A stretch of DNA of 64,000 bases, taken from positions 248,001-312,000 of the forward strand of contig NZ_FZOW01000002.1 in assembly GCF_900188125.1 (NCBI RefSeq), given 5' to 3'. Below, piece after piece: positions 52,878 through 63,048 of this stretch. The notes beneath the pieces are model-generated. The model was not told the origin of the DNA. It did no database searches and saw only the letters and a program-made list of their open reading frames with translations. The position numbers and the translations under genes were made by a program. Each line of letters opens with the position of its first letter. The stretch's first letter is position 1. This stretch comes from Rhodococcoides kyotonense. GTDB taxonomy: Bacteria; Actinomycetota; Actinomycetes; Mycobacteriales; Mycobacteriaceae.

Positions 52878-53562
52878 AGGAACGTTCCGGCGGGGTGGGC
52901 GCGGGAGGCGCCGCGGTGGGTTCGTCGCCCGGCGTGTACAGCGAAAAGCCCGACACCGGTAGTGAATTGGGATCGAACTCGTCGCCTCTGGGAGCGCCGG
53001 TGTAGCGGAAGCCGAGCCAATGAGCGTTGGCCGCTTCGGCGAACTCCTGCGGATGGAACGGTAGCGACTGCGGATCCGGCAGCACTCCCGGTGGGTAGAT
53101 CAGCGGGTGCTCCCCGGCCCAGAACGGCCGCTCCCACACCAGCGGCAGGCCGATGTCCTCGTATATGTAGATCGGTGTCGCGCTGAACGAGCGTCGCAGA
53201 GATCCGCGCTCCCAGTACGCGAATGCACCCCAGGCAGTCTCGGGGTCGGTCGCGATCAGATACGTGCGTTCCGACGCCAACGGACGGGACCAGTACTCGG
53301 ACAGCGATGCAGGTGAGGCGTCGGCGATGCGGGTGCTACAGACGACGGTTATGCCCGGGTAGCTACCGACCGCGACCTCGTCGACATCCACTGCGGCGCA
53401 TTTGGAGATCGGCGCCTGCTGCGTCGGCACGGCAACCTTGTCCGAGAACAGACTACCGACGAGCGCCGTCGCCGCGTCCGGATCCGACGAACTGCTCTGG
53501 CGCAGAACAGAAATCGGATCAGGCGCGTCCACGTACCAGATGGTCGATGCTTTGGCCCCCAC
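52834..53562 (-). CDS. DUF6928-like protein
   Basis: A 242-residue soluble protein. The start GAKASTIWYVDAPDPISVLR and the central YIYEDIGLPLVWERPFWAGE match the DUF6928 family of actinobacteria, whose function is unknown. The C-terminus is Pro/Arg-rich. The GTG at 53562 is chosen because GGAGG lies nine bases upstream and the family begins with GAK. It lies 20 bases downstream of sepH and may be read with it. Confidence 0.75.
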   Translation of the reverse strand: MGAKASTIWYVDAPDPISVLRQSSSSDPDAATALVGSLFSDKVAVPTQQAPISKCAAVDVDEVAVGSYPGITVVCSTRIADASPASLSEYWSRPLASERTYLIATDPETAWGAFAYWERGSLRRSFSATPIYIYEDIGLPLVWERPFWAGEHPLIYPPGVLPDPQSLPFHPQEFAEAANAHWLGFRYTGAPRGDEFDPNSLPVSGFSLYTPGDEPTAAPPAPTPPERSFKRWWRRKPPAPRS

Positions 53563-53582
53563 TGCCTGCACCCTCCCCGATG

Positions 53583-54419
53583 TCAGCTGTGGCCGCTGGA
53601 ACGGACACCTAGCAACACATCTTCCCACGACGGCATCGAGGGTTTGCCCTTCTTGTCCTTCTTGGGTGCGGACGCGTCGTAGCGCGGTTCCGGGGTCTTG
53701 GGCTGCGGCTCGGGTTCGACGGCCGCTTCGATCTCGCTGTCCGCCGTGGTTCCGTAGTACTCGTCGAACGACTGCTGGGGATCTTCCTCGGGAGCAGGCT
53801 CCAGTGCACGCACCGGAGCGAGACCACGAAGCTGACGGCCGAAGTCGGGATCGATGAGCTCGGATGCCGCGTCGTCGAGCGCGGTGATGGTGCCGCCGTG
53901 GCCGTCCGGCATGAAATGCCAGTGCGCCTTGTTGGTGGTGCGTCCGGCCTGCCACTTCAGCTGGGCGACCCACTTGTTGTCGTCATCGCGCCATGCGTCC
54001 CACGCGGCCTCGTCGAGACTGTGCCCGCGAGCGCGGAATGCCTGGGTGACGACCTCGGACAAGGTCTGAACCGCGGGTCCGTCGGCGCGCATCGGGTGAC
54101 CTGCCTGGGCCATCGATGCGGCCTGGGAGCGCTCGAGCAGGACGGGGTGGGCGAAGATCTCGACGCGGCTCAGTGCCATACCGGAATCGCTTGCGACCTG
54201 TTCGACGGTGGCTCCGGCGCGAATTCGAGCCTGGATCTCCTTGGGCCTGAGCAAACTGTCCATTTCGATCTCAATCTGTCCTAAACGAGCGATGTCACCG
54301 CGGGAGGCAGCGCGGAGCTTGTCGTCGGCCGGAAGCCGGAATTTGTCGCCGGTTTTGGGATCTGCACAGATCACGTACTGCCCATCGGGTTCGAGACCGA
54401 CCACGTGTAGATCTCGCAC
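53583..54419 (-). CDS. sepH: septation protein SepH
   Basis: A 278-residue cell-division protein. The N-terminal 170 residues form the SepH domain (DUF3071) with the helix-turn-helix-like RAGATVEQVASDSGMALSRV. The remainder is acidic and proline-rich, with a lysine-rich C-terminal end. SepH binds and stimulates FtsZ assembly in Streptomyces and mycobacteria (Rv0883c). The GTG at 54419 has GAGGAGG five bases upstream, and VVGLEPDGQYVIC is the usual family beginning. Confidence 0.93.
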   Translation of the reverse strand: MRDLHVVGLEPDGQYVICADPKTGDKFRLPADDKLRAASRGDIARLGQIEIEMDSLLRPKEIQARIRAGATVEQVASDSGMALSRVEIFAHPVLLERSQAASMAQAGHPMRADGPAVQTLSEVVTQAFRARGHSLDEAAWDAWRDDDNKWVAQLKWQAGRTTNKAHWHFMPDGHGGTITALDDAASELIDPDFGRQLRGLAPVRALEPAPEEDPQQSFDEYYGTTADSEIEAAVEPEPQPKTPEPRYDASAPKKDKKGKPSMPSWEDVLLGVRSSGHS

Positions 54420-54514
54420 CTTGACCTCCTCATCGCGCCGACTCGCGATATCGTCCGCACTCGACAGTAATCCACTCGTGATCTTCGCCGGGTCTCCGAC
54501 ACGCTCTTCCGCTG

Positions 54515-55255
54515 TCACAGACTAGTCATCGAGTGCTGCCGTTGCACAGGTTCGACCGCAGCCGAACGAGCCTGCGAGGGATGCCACCGGCCACGCGAAC
54601 GCACATGCGTCTGCGTGGGGTGGGAGAGAGTCGCGACGCGGGATCGATTGTCGATCAACCGCTTTGCGTCGCGACGAAGGTACAGCCAGCCGAGGCCGAA
54701 TCCGATCGACAGTGCCGCGGTATGGCCGAATGCCGTGAACGACGGGTCGAACGCCGCAGCGGCTGCGACGAGCGCGATCCATCCCGACGCCCATGCGAGA
54801 CGCCACGGACGGCGTAGGTAGCGAATCATCGACCCGGCCACGGCGGCTGCCGCGTAGCTGACGCCGACGTCGACGGCCACTGCCAGCGAGTCGGCCAGCC
54901 AGTCCGCGTGAATGCCGACGAACAGGCCGAGCGCGACGAGTGCTGTTGCGCCGACGTGGCCTGCGACGAACGTCGACAGGAAACGCGTCGACCCCGACAC
55001 CCACTCGGCCACAGCGAACAGGACCGCGATCGAGCCGAGCCACAGCCAGTTCGGTTCACCGTCGGTCAGGAACGCGCTCGCGACGAGAGTGCCGACATGG
55101 CCGTCGCCCAGGTTGCGGAGGTTGGTGCTCGCCTCGAGCAGGACGTGCCACTGCGCTCGGGGGTGGAGATGTGAGAGGAACGCAGTCGCCGACAGAGCGA
55201 GTGCGAAGTAGGCGATGGTGACCTTCAGTCGCAGAAGGGGTGCCAGAACACGCAC
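54515..55255 (-). CDS. rhomboid-like membrane protein
   Basis: A 246-residue protein with six or seven membrane helices. The order of helices and the ASTNLRNLGDGHVGTLVASAF region fit the rhomboid-like family of actinobacteria. The catalytic GxSG serine is not evident (GHVGATALV occupies that place), so protease activity is doubtful. AAGGGAG lies five bases before the GTG but is inside the stem of the hairpin at 55256-55315. The basic, low-complexity tail suggests a cytoplasmic C-terminus. Confidence 0.75.
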   Translation of the reverse strand: MRVLAPLLRLKVTIAYFALALSATAFLSHLHPRAQWHVLLEASTNLRNLGDGHVGTLVASAFLTDGEPNWLWLGSIAVLFAVAEWVSGSTRFLSTFVAGHVGATALVALGLFVGIHADWLADSLAVAVDVGVSYAAAAVAGSMIRYLRRPWRLAWASGWIALVAAAAAFDPSFTAFGHTAALSIGFGLGWLYLRRDAKRLIDNRSRVATLSHPTQTHVRSRGRWHPSQARSAAVEPVQRQHSMTSL

Positions 55256-55315
55256 GGGCGCTCCCTTCGAGATAGTTGCGGATACCAACTACTTTAGCTC
55301 TCGAAGGAAGCGCCC
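55256..55315. repeat. long hairpin covering a ribosome site, REP-like
   Basis: Arms 55256-55272 and 55299-55315 (17 bases, one mismatch) enclose an inner hairpin TAGTTG/CAACTA. The inner part resembles the AGTTGGTA/ACCAACT core of the repeats at 15655 and 56526. It lies just after serC on the minus strand and touches the GTG of the rhomboid-like gene, burying its ribosome site. It may be a terminator, a translational lock, or both. Confidence 0.7.
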
Positions 55316-55332
55316 ATGCTGTGAGCCGGCTG

Positions 55333-56583
<1,251 letters not shown>

Positions 56584-56596
56584 CAGCGCAGCTGCA

Positions 56597-57715
56597 CTAG
56601 ACGATCTGCCCCCACCCGTCGACGGATTCGGGCTTGCGGGGCGCCGGGCCGGTGTAGATGGCTGCCGGGCGGACGAGCTTGCCGAGCCGCTTCTGCTCGA
56701 GGATGTGCGCGCACCAGCCGGCCGTGCGGCCGCAGGTGAACATCGCGGGCATCATGTGCGCGGGTACCTCGGCGAAGTCGAGGATGACCGCGGCCCAGAA
56801 TTCGACGTTGGTCTCGATGGCGCGGTCGGGGCGACGCTCACGCAGCTCGGCCAACGCGGCTTGCTCCAGCGCGGCGGCGACCTCGTAGCGAGGGGCGTTC
56901 AGGCGTTTGGCCGTCGCGCGCAGCACGCGGGCGCGGGGGTCTTCGGCGCGGTAGACGCGGTGCCCGAAGCCCATGAGCTTCTCTTTGCGGTCGAGGATGC
57001 CCTTGACCAGTGCGCGGGCGTCGTCCGTCTTTTCGACTTCTTCGATCATCGGCAGCACGCGGGCCGGGGCGCCGCCGTGCAGTGGGCCGGACATCGCACC
57101 GATCGCGCCGGAGAGCGAGGCGGCGACGTCGGCGCCGGTGGAGGCGATGACGCGGGCGGTGAACGTCGACGCGTTCAGGCCGTGCTCGGCAGCGGAGACC
57201 CAGTAGGCGTCGATGGCCTCGGTATGCGCGGGGTCGGGGTCGCCCTTCCACCGGGTCATGAACCGTGCGGTGACGGTCTCGCACTGGTCGATCTTCTTCT
57301 GCGGCACGGCGGGCTGGTAGATGCCGCGGGCGGATTGGGCGACGTAGGACAGTGCCATGACCGACGCGCGGGCGAGCTGGTCGCGGGCGGTGGCGTCGTC
57401 GATGTCGAGCAGCGGCTGGTATCCCCAGATGGGGGCGAGCATCGCCAGGCCTGCCTGGACGTCGACGCGGACGTCGCCGGTGTGGATCGGGAGCGGAAAC
57501 GGTTCGGCCGGCGGCAGGCCTGGGCCGAAGCGGCCGTCGACGAGCAGTGCCCAGACGTTGCCGAACGTGACCCGCTTGGCGACGAGGTCTTCGATGTCGA
57601 CGCCGCGGTAACGCAGTGCGCCGCCGTCCTTGTCCGGCTCGGCGATGTCGGTGGTGAACGCGACCACACCTTCGAGGCCGCTGACGAAATCTTCGGGTAC
57701 CTGTTGAACAGCCAT
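56597..57715 (-). CDS. citA: citrate synthase 2
   Basis: A 372-residue citrate or 2-methylcitrate synthase of the short, dimeric type. Catalytic residues lie in SGPLHGGAPARV (His), GFGHRVYRAEDPRARVL (His) and an Asp near residue 320 in the FWAAVILDFAEVP segment. The sequence corresponds to CitA (Rv0889c) rather than to the main GltA2. It is divergent from pdxH. The window thus holds two citrate synthase genes. Confidence 0.93.
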   Translation of the reverse strand: MAVQQVPEDFVSGLEGVVAFTTDIAEPDKDGGALRYRGVDIEDLVAKRVTFGNVWALLVDGRFGPGLPPAEPFPLPIHTGDVRVDVQAGLAMLAPIWGYQPLLDIDDATARDQLARASVMALSYVAQSARGIYQPAVPQKKIDQCETVTARFMTRWKGDPDPAHTEAIDAYWVSAAEHGLNASTFTARVIASTGADVAASLSGAIGAMSGPLHGGAPARVLPMIEEVEKTDDARALVKGILDRKEKLMGFGHRVYRAEDPRARVLRATAKRLNAPRYEVAAALEQAALAELRERRPDRAIETNVEFWAAVILDFAEVPAHMMPAMFTCGRTAGWCAHILEQKRLGKLVRPAAIYTGPAPRKPESVDGWGQIV

Positions 57716-57809
57716 GACCTTAGGACTCTCCTTGTAGCCGTGCGACTCGCGCGGGGGCTTGCCTGGTCAGAACTGTATCGGGTCGTACCCGGGAGTAACG
57801 TTCGGGTAC

Positions 57810-58457
57810 GTGCCGAATGACAGACGACCCCTCGCGGACATGCGTGTGGACTACCGCGAAGACACCGACCTCGACGTCGAAGCCGTGCGAAACGGCTGGC
57901 ATCCGGTGGCGCAGCAGTGGCTGTCCGACGCGATTGCCGCTGATATTCCGGAGCCCAACGCGATGGTTCTGGCGACGGTCGACGACGCGGGCCATCCGTC
58001 CACGCGCACGGTTCTGTGCAAGGACCTCGACGCGGACGGCGTTGTCTTCTACACCAATTACGACTCCGACAAGGCCCGTCACCTGGGAAGCACCCCATAT
58101 GCATCGGTGACGTTTCCGTGGATCGGGATCGAGCGTCAACTGACGATCCGGGGAACGGTGCAGAAGGTGTCGGCCGAGATCACAGCAGAATATTTCGCGA
58201 CGCGTCCGCGTGGCTCGCAGTTGGGTGCGTGGGCGTCGGATCAATCGAAGACCATCGGCTCGCGCGCCGAACTCGAACAGGCGCTCGTCGAGGTGACCGC
58301 ACGGTTCGACGGCACAGACGTTCCGGTACCGCCGAATTGGGGTGGGTTCCGAATCGCCCCGGTTACCGTCGAGTTCTGGCAGGGCCGAACGAATCGGCTG
58401 CACAACAGGATTCGCCTGACGGTCGCGTCGGCAGTGGTGGAGCGCCTCCAGCCGTGA
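57810..58457 (+). CDS. pdxH: pyridoxamine 5'-phosphate oxidase
   Basis: A 215-residue FMN enzyme that makes pyridoxal phosphate. FMN- and substrate-binding segments are [47 protein letters not shown] and the C-terminal [12 protein letters not shown] with the conserved RLHxR arrangement. TAACGT (57796-57801) ends eight bases before the GTG. The MFS gene starts inside its stop codon. PLP supply fits the many PLP enzymes in the region, but no regulation is visible. Confidence 0.95.
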   Translation: MPNDRRPLADMRVDYREDTDLDVEAVRNGWHPVAQQWLSDAIAADIPEPNAMVLATVDDAGHPSTRTVLCKDLDADGVVFYTNYDSDKARHLGSTPYASVTFPWIGIERQLTIRGTVQKVSAEITAEYFATRPRGSQLGAWASDQSKTIGSRAELEQALVEVTARFDGTDVPVPPNWGGFRIAPVTVEFWQGRTNRLHNRIRLTVASAVVERLQP

Positions 58458-59761
58458 CCGAAGCGCTGAAGAAGAACAAGTTACGAGGCGTACTCGCCGA
58501 CACGACACCACTGAAGAACAAGGCGTACCGCAGACTCTGGGTCGCCAACATCGTCACCGTCATCGGTGCTCAGCTCAGTATCGTCGCTGTGCCGCAACAG
58601 ATCTTCGAGATCACACGCAGTTCGGCGTATGTCGGCCTGACGGGTGTGTTCGGACTGGTGCCGCTTATCGTGTTCGGGTTGTGGGGCGGTGCGCTCGCCG
58701 ACGTCATGGATCGTCGTACGCTGCTGAGCATCACGACAGTCGGTCTGATCACGACGTCGACGCTGCTGTGGCTGCAGGCGTTCGCCGACCTGAACAACGT
58801 GTGGGTCGTGTTGTGTCTCTTGGCCGTTCAACAGGCGTTCTTCGCCGTGAATCAGCCGACGCGCAGTGCCATCATCCCGCGGTTGCTGCCGGGGTCCCAG
58901 TTGCCTGCCGCGAATTCGCTCAACATGACGGTCATGAACTTCGGCGCTATCGCCGGTCCTCTGATCGCGGGCACGATGATTCCGCTCGCGGGGCTGCAGA
59001 CGCTGTATCTCGTCGACTCGATCGCCCTGTTCGCGACATTGTGGGCCGTCGTTCGGTTGCCGAAGATTCCTCCGGCCGAAGCGGGCAGGAAAGCCGGATT
59101 GCGTTCGGTCATCGAAGGATTCACCTATCTGGCGACGCAGAAGGTGCTGCTGGCATCGTTCGTCGTCGACATCATCGCGATGATCTTCGGCATGCCTCGC
59201 GCGTTGTTCCCGCAGATCGCGCATGACACGTTCGGTGATCCGGCGTCGGGCGGGCTCGTTCTCGGGTTGTTGTTCGCGGCGCTGTCGGCCGGAGCCGTTC
59301 TCGGCGGTGTGTTCTCGGGATGGTTGCCGCGTGTCCGGCGTCAGGGACTTGCGGTCATCGTGTGCATCGTCGTGTGGGGACTGGCGATGGTCGGATTCGG
59401 TGTGAGTGTCGGAATGGCAACGGGCGGAGCGGTATCGATCGCGCTGTGGTTCGCGGTGGCGTTCCTCGCTCTCGGCGGTGGCGCCGACATGATCTCTGCG
59501 GCATTCAGAAGCACGATGCTCCAACAGGTTGCGACCGACGACATGCGTGGCCGTCTGCAGGGAGTGTTCATCGTCGTGGTGGCGGGAGGCCCGCGAATCG
59601 GTGACGTGCTGCACGGCGCGAGCGCGGCCATGGTCGGTACTGCTGCTGCGGCCGCAGGTGGCGGGGTTCTCGTCGTCGTCGGAGTCGTGATCGCTGCGGT
59701 CGCACTTCCCGCATTCGTTCGATATCGCGTCTCGAGGGTGGACAATGGGCAGCATGACTGA
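58454..59761 (+). CDS. MFS transporter (MFS_3 type)
   Basis: A 435-residue twelve-helix transporter. It begins [20 protein letters not shown] and carries [14 protein letters not shown] as motif A and the [14 protein letters not shown] segment of the group. The GTG overlaps the pdxH stop (GTGA), and the next gene overlaps its end, so pdxH, MFS, epimerase and kinase form one operon. Export of a sugar or drug is possible. The substrate is unknown. Confidence 0.88.
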   Translation: MTEALKKNKLRGVLADTTPLKNKAYRRLWVANIVTVIGAQLSIVAVPQQIFEITRSSAYVGLTGVFGLVPLIVFGLWGGALADVMDRRTLLSITTVGLITTSTLLWLQAFADLNNVWVVLCLLAVQQAFFAVNQPTRSAIIPRLLPGSQLPAANSLNMTVMNFGAIAGPLIAGTMIPLAGLQTLYLVDSIALFATLWAVVRLPKIPPAEAGRKAGLRSVIEGFTYLATQKVLLASFVVDIIAMIFGMPRALFPQIAHDTFGDPASGGLVLGLLFAALSAGAVLGGVFSGWLPRVRRQGLAVIVCIVVWGLAMVGFGVSVGMATGGAVSIALWFAVAFLALGGGADMISAAFRSTMLQQVATDDMRGRLQGVFIVVVAGGPRIGDVLHGASAAMVGTAAAAAGGGVLVVVGVVIAAVALPAFVRYRVSRVDNGQHD

Positions 59762-60677
59762 CGCACAGAATTACTTGCTGACGAGCGGTAACTATCGCGC
59801 CGAAGTCGCCGGGGTCGGTGCGGGACTGCGCGCGCTCGAATACGACGGTTCGCCGCTCACCGAAACATGGGAACTCGGGAAGAAGCCGCCGTTGTCGGCG
59901 GGTCTCGTGCTCGCGCCGTGGCCCAACCGCGTCGCCGACGGGAAGTTCACGTTCGGCGGTGTCGATCACGAACTCGAGATCACCGAGCCGGAACGCAACA
60001 GTGCGAGTCACGGATTCGTTCGACGCGAGGAATGGACTCTCGTCGAGCATTCCGACGCGAAGGTGCAGCAGTCGATCGACATCGGACTGCACAAGGGATG
60101 GCCGTACAAGGTCTCGCTCACCGTGACGCATGAACTGACCGACGACGGTCTCGTCGTGACCGCGTCGGCGACCAACGACGGCGACACCGACGCGCCGTTC
60201 GGGATCGGTTTCCATTCGTTCGTACGCGTCGGCGACGTTCCGCTCGACGAGTGCACCCTCGAACTGTCCGCGGGCACACGGCTGCAACTCGATCCGAAGC
60301 GCAACCTCCCCACGGGACCGTCGGTACCGACAGCCGACACGGAGTACGACTTCACCAACGCGAAATCCTTGAAGGGCGTCTGGCTCGACACACCCTTCAG
60401 TGCCGAAGTGCCCGACGAGGACGGCAAGGCGCGCCACGTTCTCACCGGCCCCGACGGAAACGCAACGGTGTTGTGGACCGACCGAGAATTCGATTGGATT
60501 CAGGTGTTCACGGCCGATCCGGCCAAGAAGCAGGCGTATCCGGATCGTGGACGCGCGTTGGCCATCGAACCGATGACATGCCCGCCCGACGCGTTCAACT
60601 CGGGCATCGATCTGCTGGTACTGGCACCGGGCAAGTCCTGGACCGGTTCGTGGGGAATGGAGTATCGCGCCGCATGA
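59754..60677 (+). CDS. aldose 1-epimerase family protein
   Basis: A 307-residue beta-sandwich mutarotase-like protein. The conserved WPNRVADGKFTFGG and HGFVRREEWTL segments carry the His/Arg substrate site, and IGFHSFVRVGD and IEPMTCPPDAFNSG complete the family pattern (the terminal Glu is in the last). It interconverts sugar anomers or hexose-6-phosphate anomers. The ATG at 59754 lies inside the MFS coding end, and its stop overlaps the kinase start. Confidence 0.9.
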   Translation: MTDAQNYLLTSGNYRAEVAGVGAGLRALEYDGSPLTETWELGKKPPLSAGLVLAPWPNRVADGKFTFGGVDHELEITEPERNSASHGFVRREEWTLVEHSDAKVQQSIDIGLHKGWPYKVSLTVTHELTDDGLVVTASATNDGDTDAPFGIGFHSFVRVGDVPLDECTLELSAGTRLQLDPKRNLPTGPSVPTADTEYDFTNAKSLKGVWLDTPFSAEVPDEDGKARHVLTGPDGNATVLWTDREFDWIQVFTADPAKKQAYPDRGRALAIEPMTCPPDAFNSGIDLLVLAPGKSWTGSWGMEYRAA

Positions 60678-61612
60678 CGATCCTCGTGTGTGGAGAAGCA
60701 CTGGTCGATCTCGTGCCGGTGCACGAAGGTCCGTTGCTGTCGCCGAAACTCGGTGGCGGACCGTTCAACGTCGCGGTCGCGATCGGCAGGCTGGGCTCGA
60801 AGGTCGCGTTCCTCTCTCGGGTGTCGTCGGATCCGTTCGGCGAGCAGATCCTCGGGAGTCTCCACGATGCAGGCGTAGACACCTCGTGGGTTCAGCGCGG
60901 AGACGAGCCGACGACGCTCGCGATGACCACCCTCGCGTCGGACGGCAGCGCGCAGTACTCGTTCTACGCCGACGGCACCGCGGACCGACTCGTCCAGGAT
61001 CCGGGTGATCTTCCGGACGACGTCCACACACTGTCGTTCGGCACGCTGTCACTGCTGTACGAACCCGGTGCATCGGTGTACGCGAACCTGTTGAAGCGTG
61101 CACACGCCGCGGGCAAGCTGACCATGTTGGATCCCAACATCCGTCCCGCGGCGATCGACAGCACGAGCGGCGACATCACTGCCGACGGCTTTCGGACTCG
61201 ATTCAGATCGTGGCTTCCCGACGTCGACATCCTGAAAGTCTCCGAGGACGATTCGTATTGGCTCGGACTCGGCGAAGAGGGAACGACGGTCGACGACTGG
61301 CTCGCCGCGGGTGTGTCGGCCGTGGTGATGACGCGCGGTGGCGACGGTCTGTCGGTGTTCCGTGCGTCGGAAGAAATCTCGGTTCCAGGAGTATCCGTGG
61401 ACGTCGTCGATACCATCGGCGCTGGTGACACCGTGCACGGAGCTTTACTGCAATTTTTGAACGAGGAGACCATTGTCACATCGAGCGCCGTTCGTGACAT
61501 GAGTAAGGAAGATTGGGAGCGAGCACTGAGCTTCGCTGCTCGGGCTGCAGCCATCACGGTTTCACGCCCGGGTGCGGACCCTCCGTGGGCGTCCGAGGCG
61601 CCGAGAGACTAG
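60674..61612 (+). CDS. PfkB-family sugar kinase (fructokinase-like)
   Basis: A 312-residue ribokinase-fold enzyme. The N-terminal GGGPFNVAVAIGRLG is the sugar-binding motif. DTIGAGDTVHGALLQFL holds the catalytic Asp and the anion hole. LDPNIRPAAI is also typical of fructokinases. ATGA overlap with the epimerase gene indicates coupled translation. Together they suggest uptake or recycling of a free hexose, probably fructose. The exact sugar is inferred. Confidence 0.92.
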   Translation: MTILVCGEALVDLVPVHEGPLLSPKLGGGPFNVAVAIGRLGSKVAFLSRVSSDPFGEQILGSLHDAGVDTSWVQRGDEPTTLAMTTLASDGSAQYSFYADGTADRLVQDPGDLPDDVHTLSFGTLSLLYEPGASVYANLLKRAHAAGKLTMLDPNIRPAAIDSTSGDITADGFRTRFRSWLPDVDILKVSEDDSYWLGLGEEGTTVDDWLAAGVSAVVMTRGGDGLSVFRASEEISVPGVSVDVVDTIGAGDTVHGALLQFLNEETIVTSSAVRDMSKEDWERALSFAARAAAITVSRPGADPPWASEAPRD

Positions 61613-61632
61613 TTTCTCTATCGACTACAGAA

Positions 61633-61658
61633 GTGTCCGTTTTAAGTACGTGTCCGTT
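61633..61658 (+). promoter_or_regulatory. direct repeat upstream of gltA
   Basis: GTGTCCGTT occurs at 61633-61641 and 61650-61658, a centre-to-centre distance of 17 bases, in the 70-base interval before gltA. Tandem half-sites on nearly the same face of the helix could bind a regulator. No regulator can be named. Confidence 0.4.
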
Positions 61659-61682
61659 ACACGAGTTCGAGAGGGACCATTC

Positions 61683-62981
61683 GTGCCCGCTGAGAATGAC
61701 GCCAAAGCCACCCTCACCTATCCAGGTGGCGAACACAGCATGTCCATTGCCAAGGCGACCGAAGGCAATGATGGCATCGAACTGGGAAAGCTGCTGGCTG
61801 CGACCGGTTACACGACTCTCGACGGTGGTTTCGTCAACACCGCTTCGACCAAGTCGGCTATCACGTACATCGATGGCGACCAGGGAATCCTGCGCTACCG
61901 TGGCTACCCGATCGAACAACTGGCCGGCAAGTCCAGCTTCATCGAGGTCAGCTACCTGCTGATCTACGGCGAGCTCCCCACCGAGGACCAGCTCGACAAG
62001 TTCACCGACAAGATCCGTCGGCACACGCTGCTGCACGAGGACCTCAAGCGGTTCTTCGACGGCTTCCCACGCAACGCGCACCCGATGCCGGTGCTCTCCA
62101 GCGCGGTCAATGCACTGTCTGCGTACTACCAGGACTCGCTGGATCCCAACGATCCGGAGCAGGTCGAGCTGTCGACCATTCGCCTGCTGGCGAAGCTCCC
62201 GACGATCGCGGCGTACGCCTACAAGAAGTCCGTCGGTCAGCCGTTCCTGTACCCGGACAACTCGAAGAGCCTCGTCGAGAACTTCCTGCGTATGACGTTC
62301 GGCTTCCCGGCCGAGCCGTACGAGGTCGATCCCGAGATCGTGCGCGCCCTGGACATGCTGCTCATCCTGCATGCCGATCACGAGCAGAACTGCTCGACGT
62401 CGACGGTTCGCCTCGTCGGTTCGTCGGACGCCAACCTGTTCACGTCCATCTCGGGCGGCATCAACGCTCTGTGGGGCCCGCTGCACGGCGGTGCCAATCA
62501 GGCAGTGCTCGAGATGCTCGACAAGATCAAGGCCGAGGGCGGCGACGCCACCGACTTCCTGCGTCGGGTCAAGAACAAGGAAGACGGCGTGAAGCTCATG
62601 GGCTTCGGGCACCGCGTCTACAAGAACTTCGACCCGCGCGCGACGCTGGTCAAGGAGACCGCGCACAACATCCTCGACAAGCTGGGCAACGGTGACGAGC
62701 TCCTCGACATCGCACTCAAGCTGGAGGAGACCGCGCTCACCGACGATTACTTCATCGAGCGCAAGCTGTACCCGAACGTCGACTTCTACACCGGTCTGAT
62801 CTACCGCGCGATGGGCTTCCCGCCGCGCATGTTCACGGTGTTGTTCGCTATGGGCCGTCTCCCGGGCTGGATCGCGCACTGGCGCGAGATGCACGAGGAT
62901 CCGTCCACGAAGATCGGCCGTCCGCGTCAGATCTACACCGGCTACACCGAGCGCGATTACAAGGACTTGTCCGCGCGCTAG
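61683..62981 (+). CDS. gltA: citrate synthase (main, type 2)
   Basis: A 432-residue enzyme of the hexameric type that condenses acetyl-CoA and oxaloacetate. Catalytic His residues are in ILHADHEQN and GFGHRVYKNFDPRA, and the Asp is in NVDFYTGLIY. It corresponds to M. tuberculosis GltA2. The GTG at 61683 is chosen because AGAGGGA lies about seven bases upstream; frames reaching further back are not coding. The tandem GTGTCCGTT repeat lies in its promoter region. A strong terminator follows. Confidence 0.96.
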   Translation: MPAENDAKATLTYPGGEHSMSIAKATEGNDGIELGKLLAATGYTTLDGGFVNTASTKSAITYIDGDQGILRYRGYPIEQLAGKSSFIEVSYLLIYGELPTEDQLDKFTDKIRRHTLLHEDLKRFFDGFPRNAHPMPVLSSAVNALSAYYQDSLDPNDPEQVELSTIRLLAKLPTIAAYAYKKSVGQPFLYPDNSKSLVENFLRMTFGFPAEPYEVDPEIVRALDMLLILHADHEQNCSTSTVRLVGSSDANLFTSISGGINALWGPLHGGANQAVLEMLDKIKAEGGDATDFLRRVKNKEDGVKLMGFGHRVYKNFDPRATLVKETAHNILDKLGNGDELLDIALKLEETALTDDYFIERKLYPNVDFYTGLIYRAMGFPPRMFTVLFAMGRLPGWIAHWREMHEDPSTKIGRPRQIYTGYTERDYKDLSAR

Positions 62982-62991
62982 CAGAGCCACA

Positions 62992-63027
62992 GAAGCCGCC
63001 CACTCCCGCTAGGGGGTGGGCGGCTTC
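62992..63027. terminator. intrinsic terminator after gltA
   Basis: Arms 62992-63003 and 63016-63027 (12 bases) form a GC-rich hairpin followed by TTCGTTCC. It separates the convergent gltA and nitrilase genes and could serve both strands, because the left flank is A-rich. Confidence 0.85.
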
Positions 63028-63048
63028 TTCGTTCCTACGCCGGGAGAG

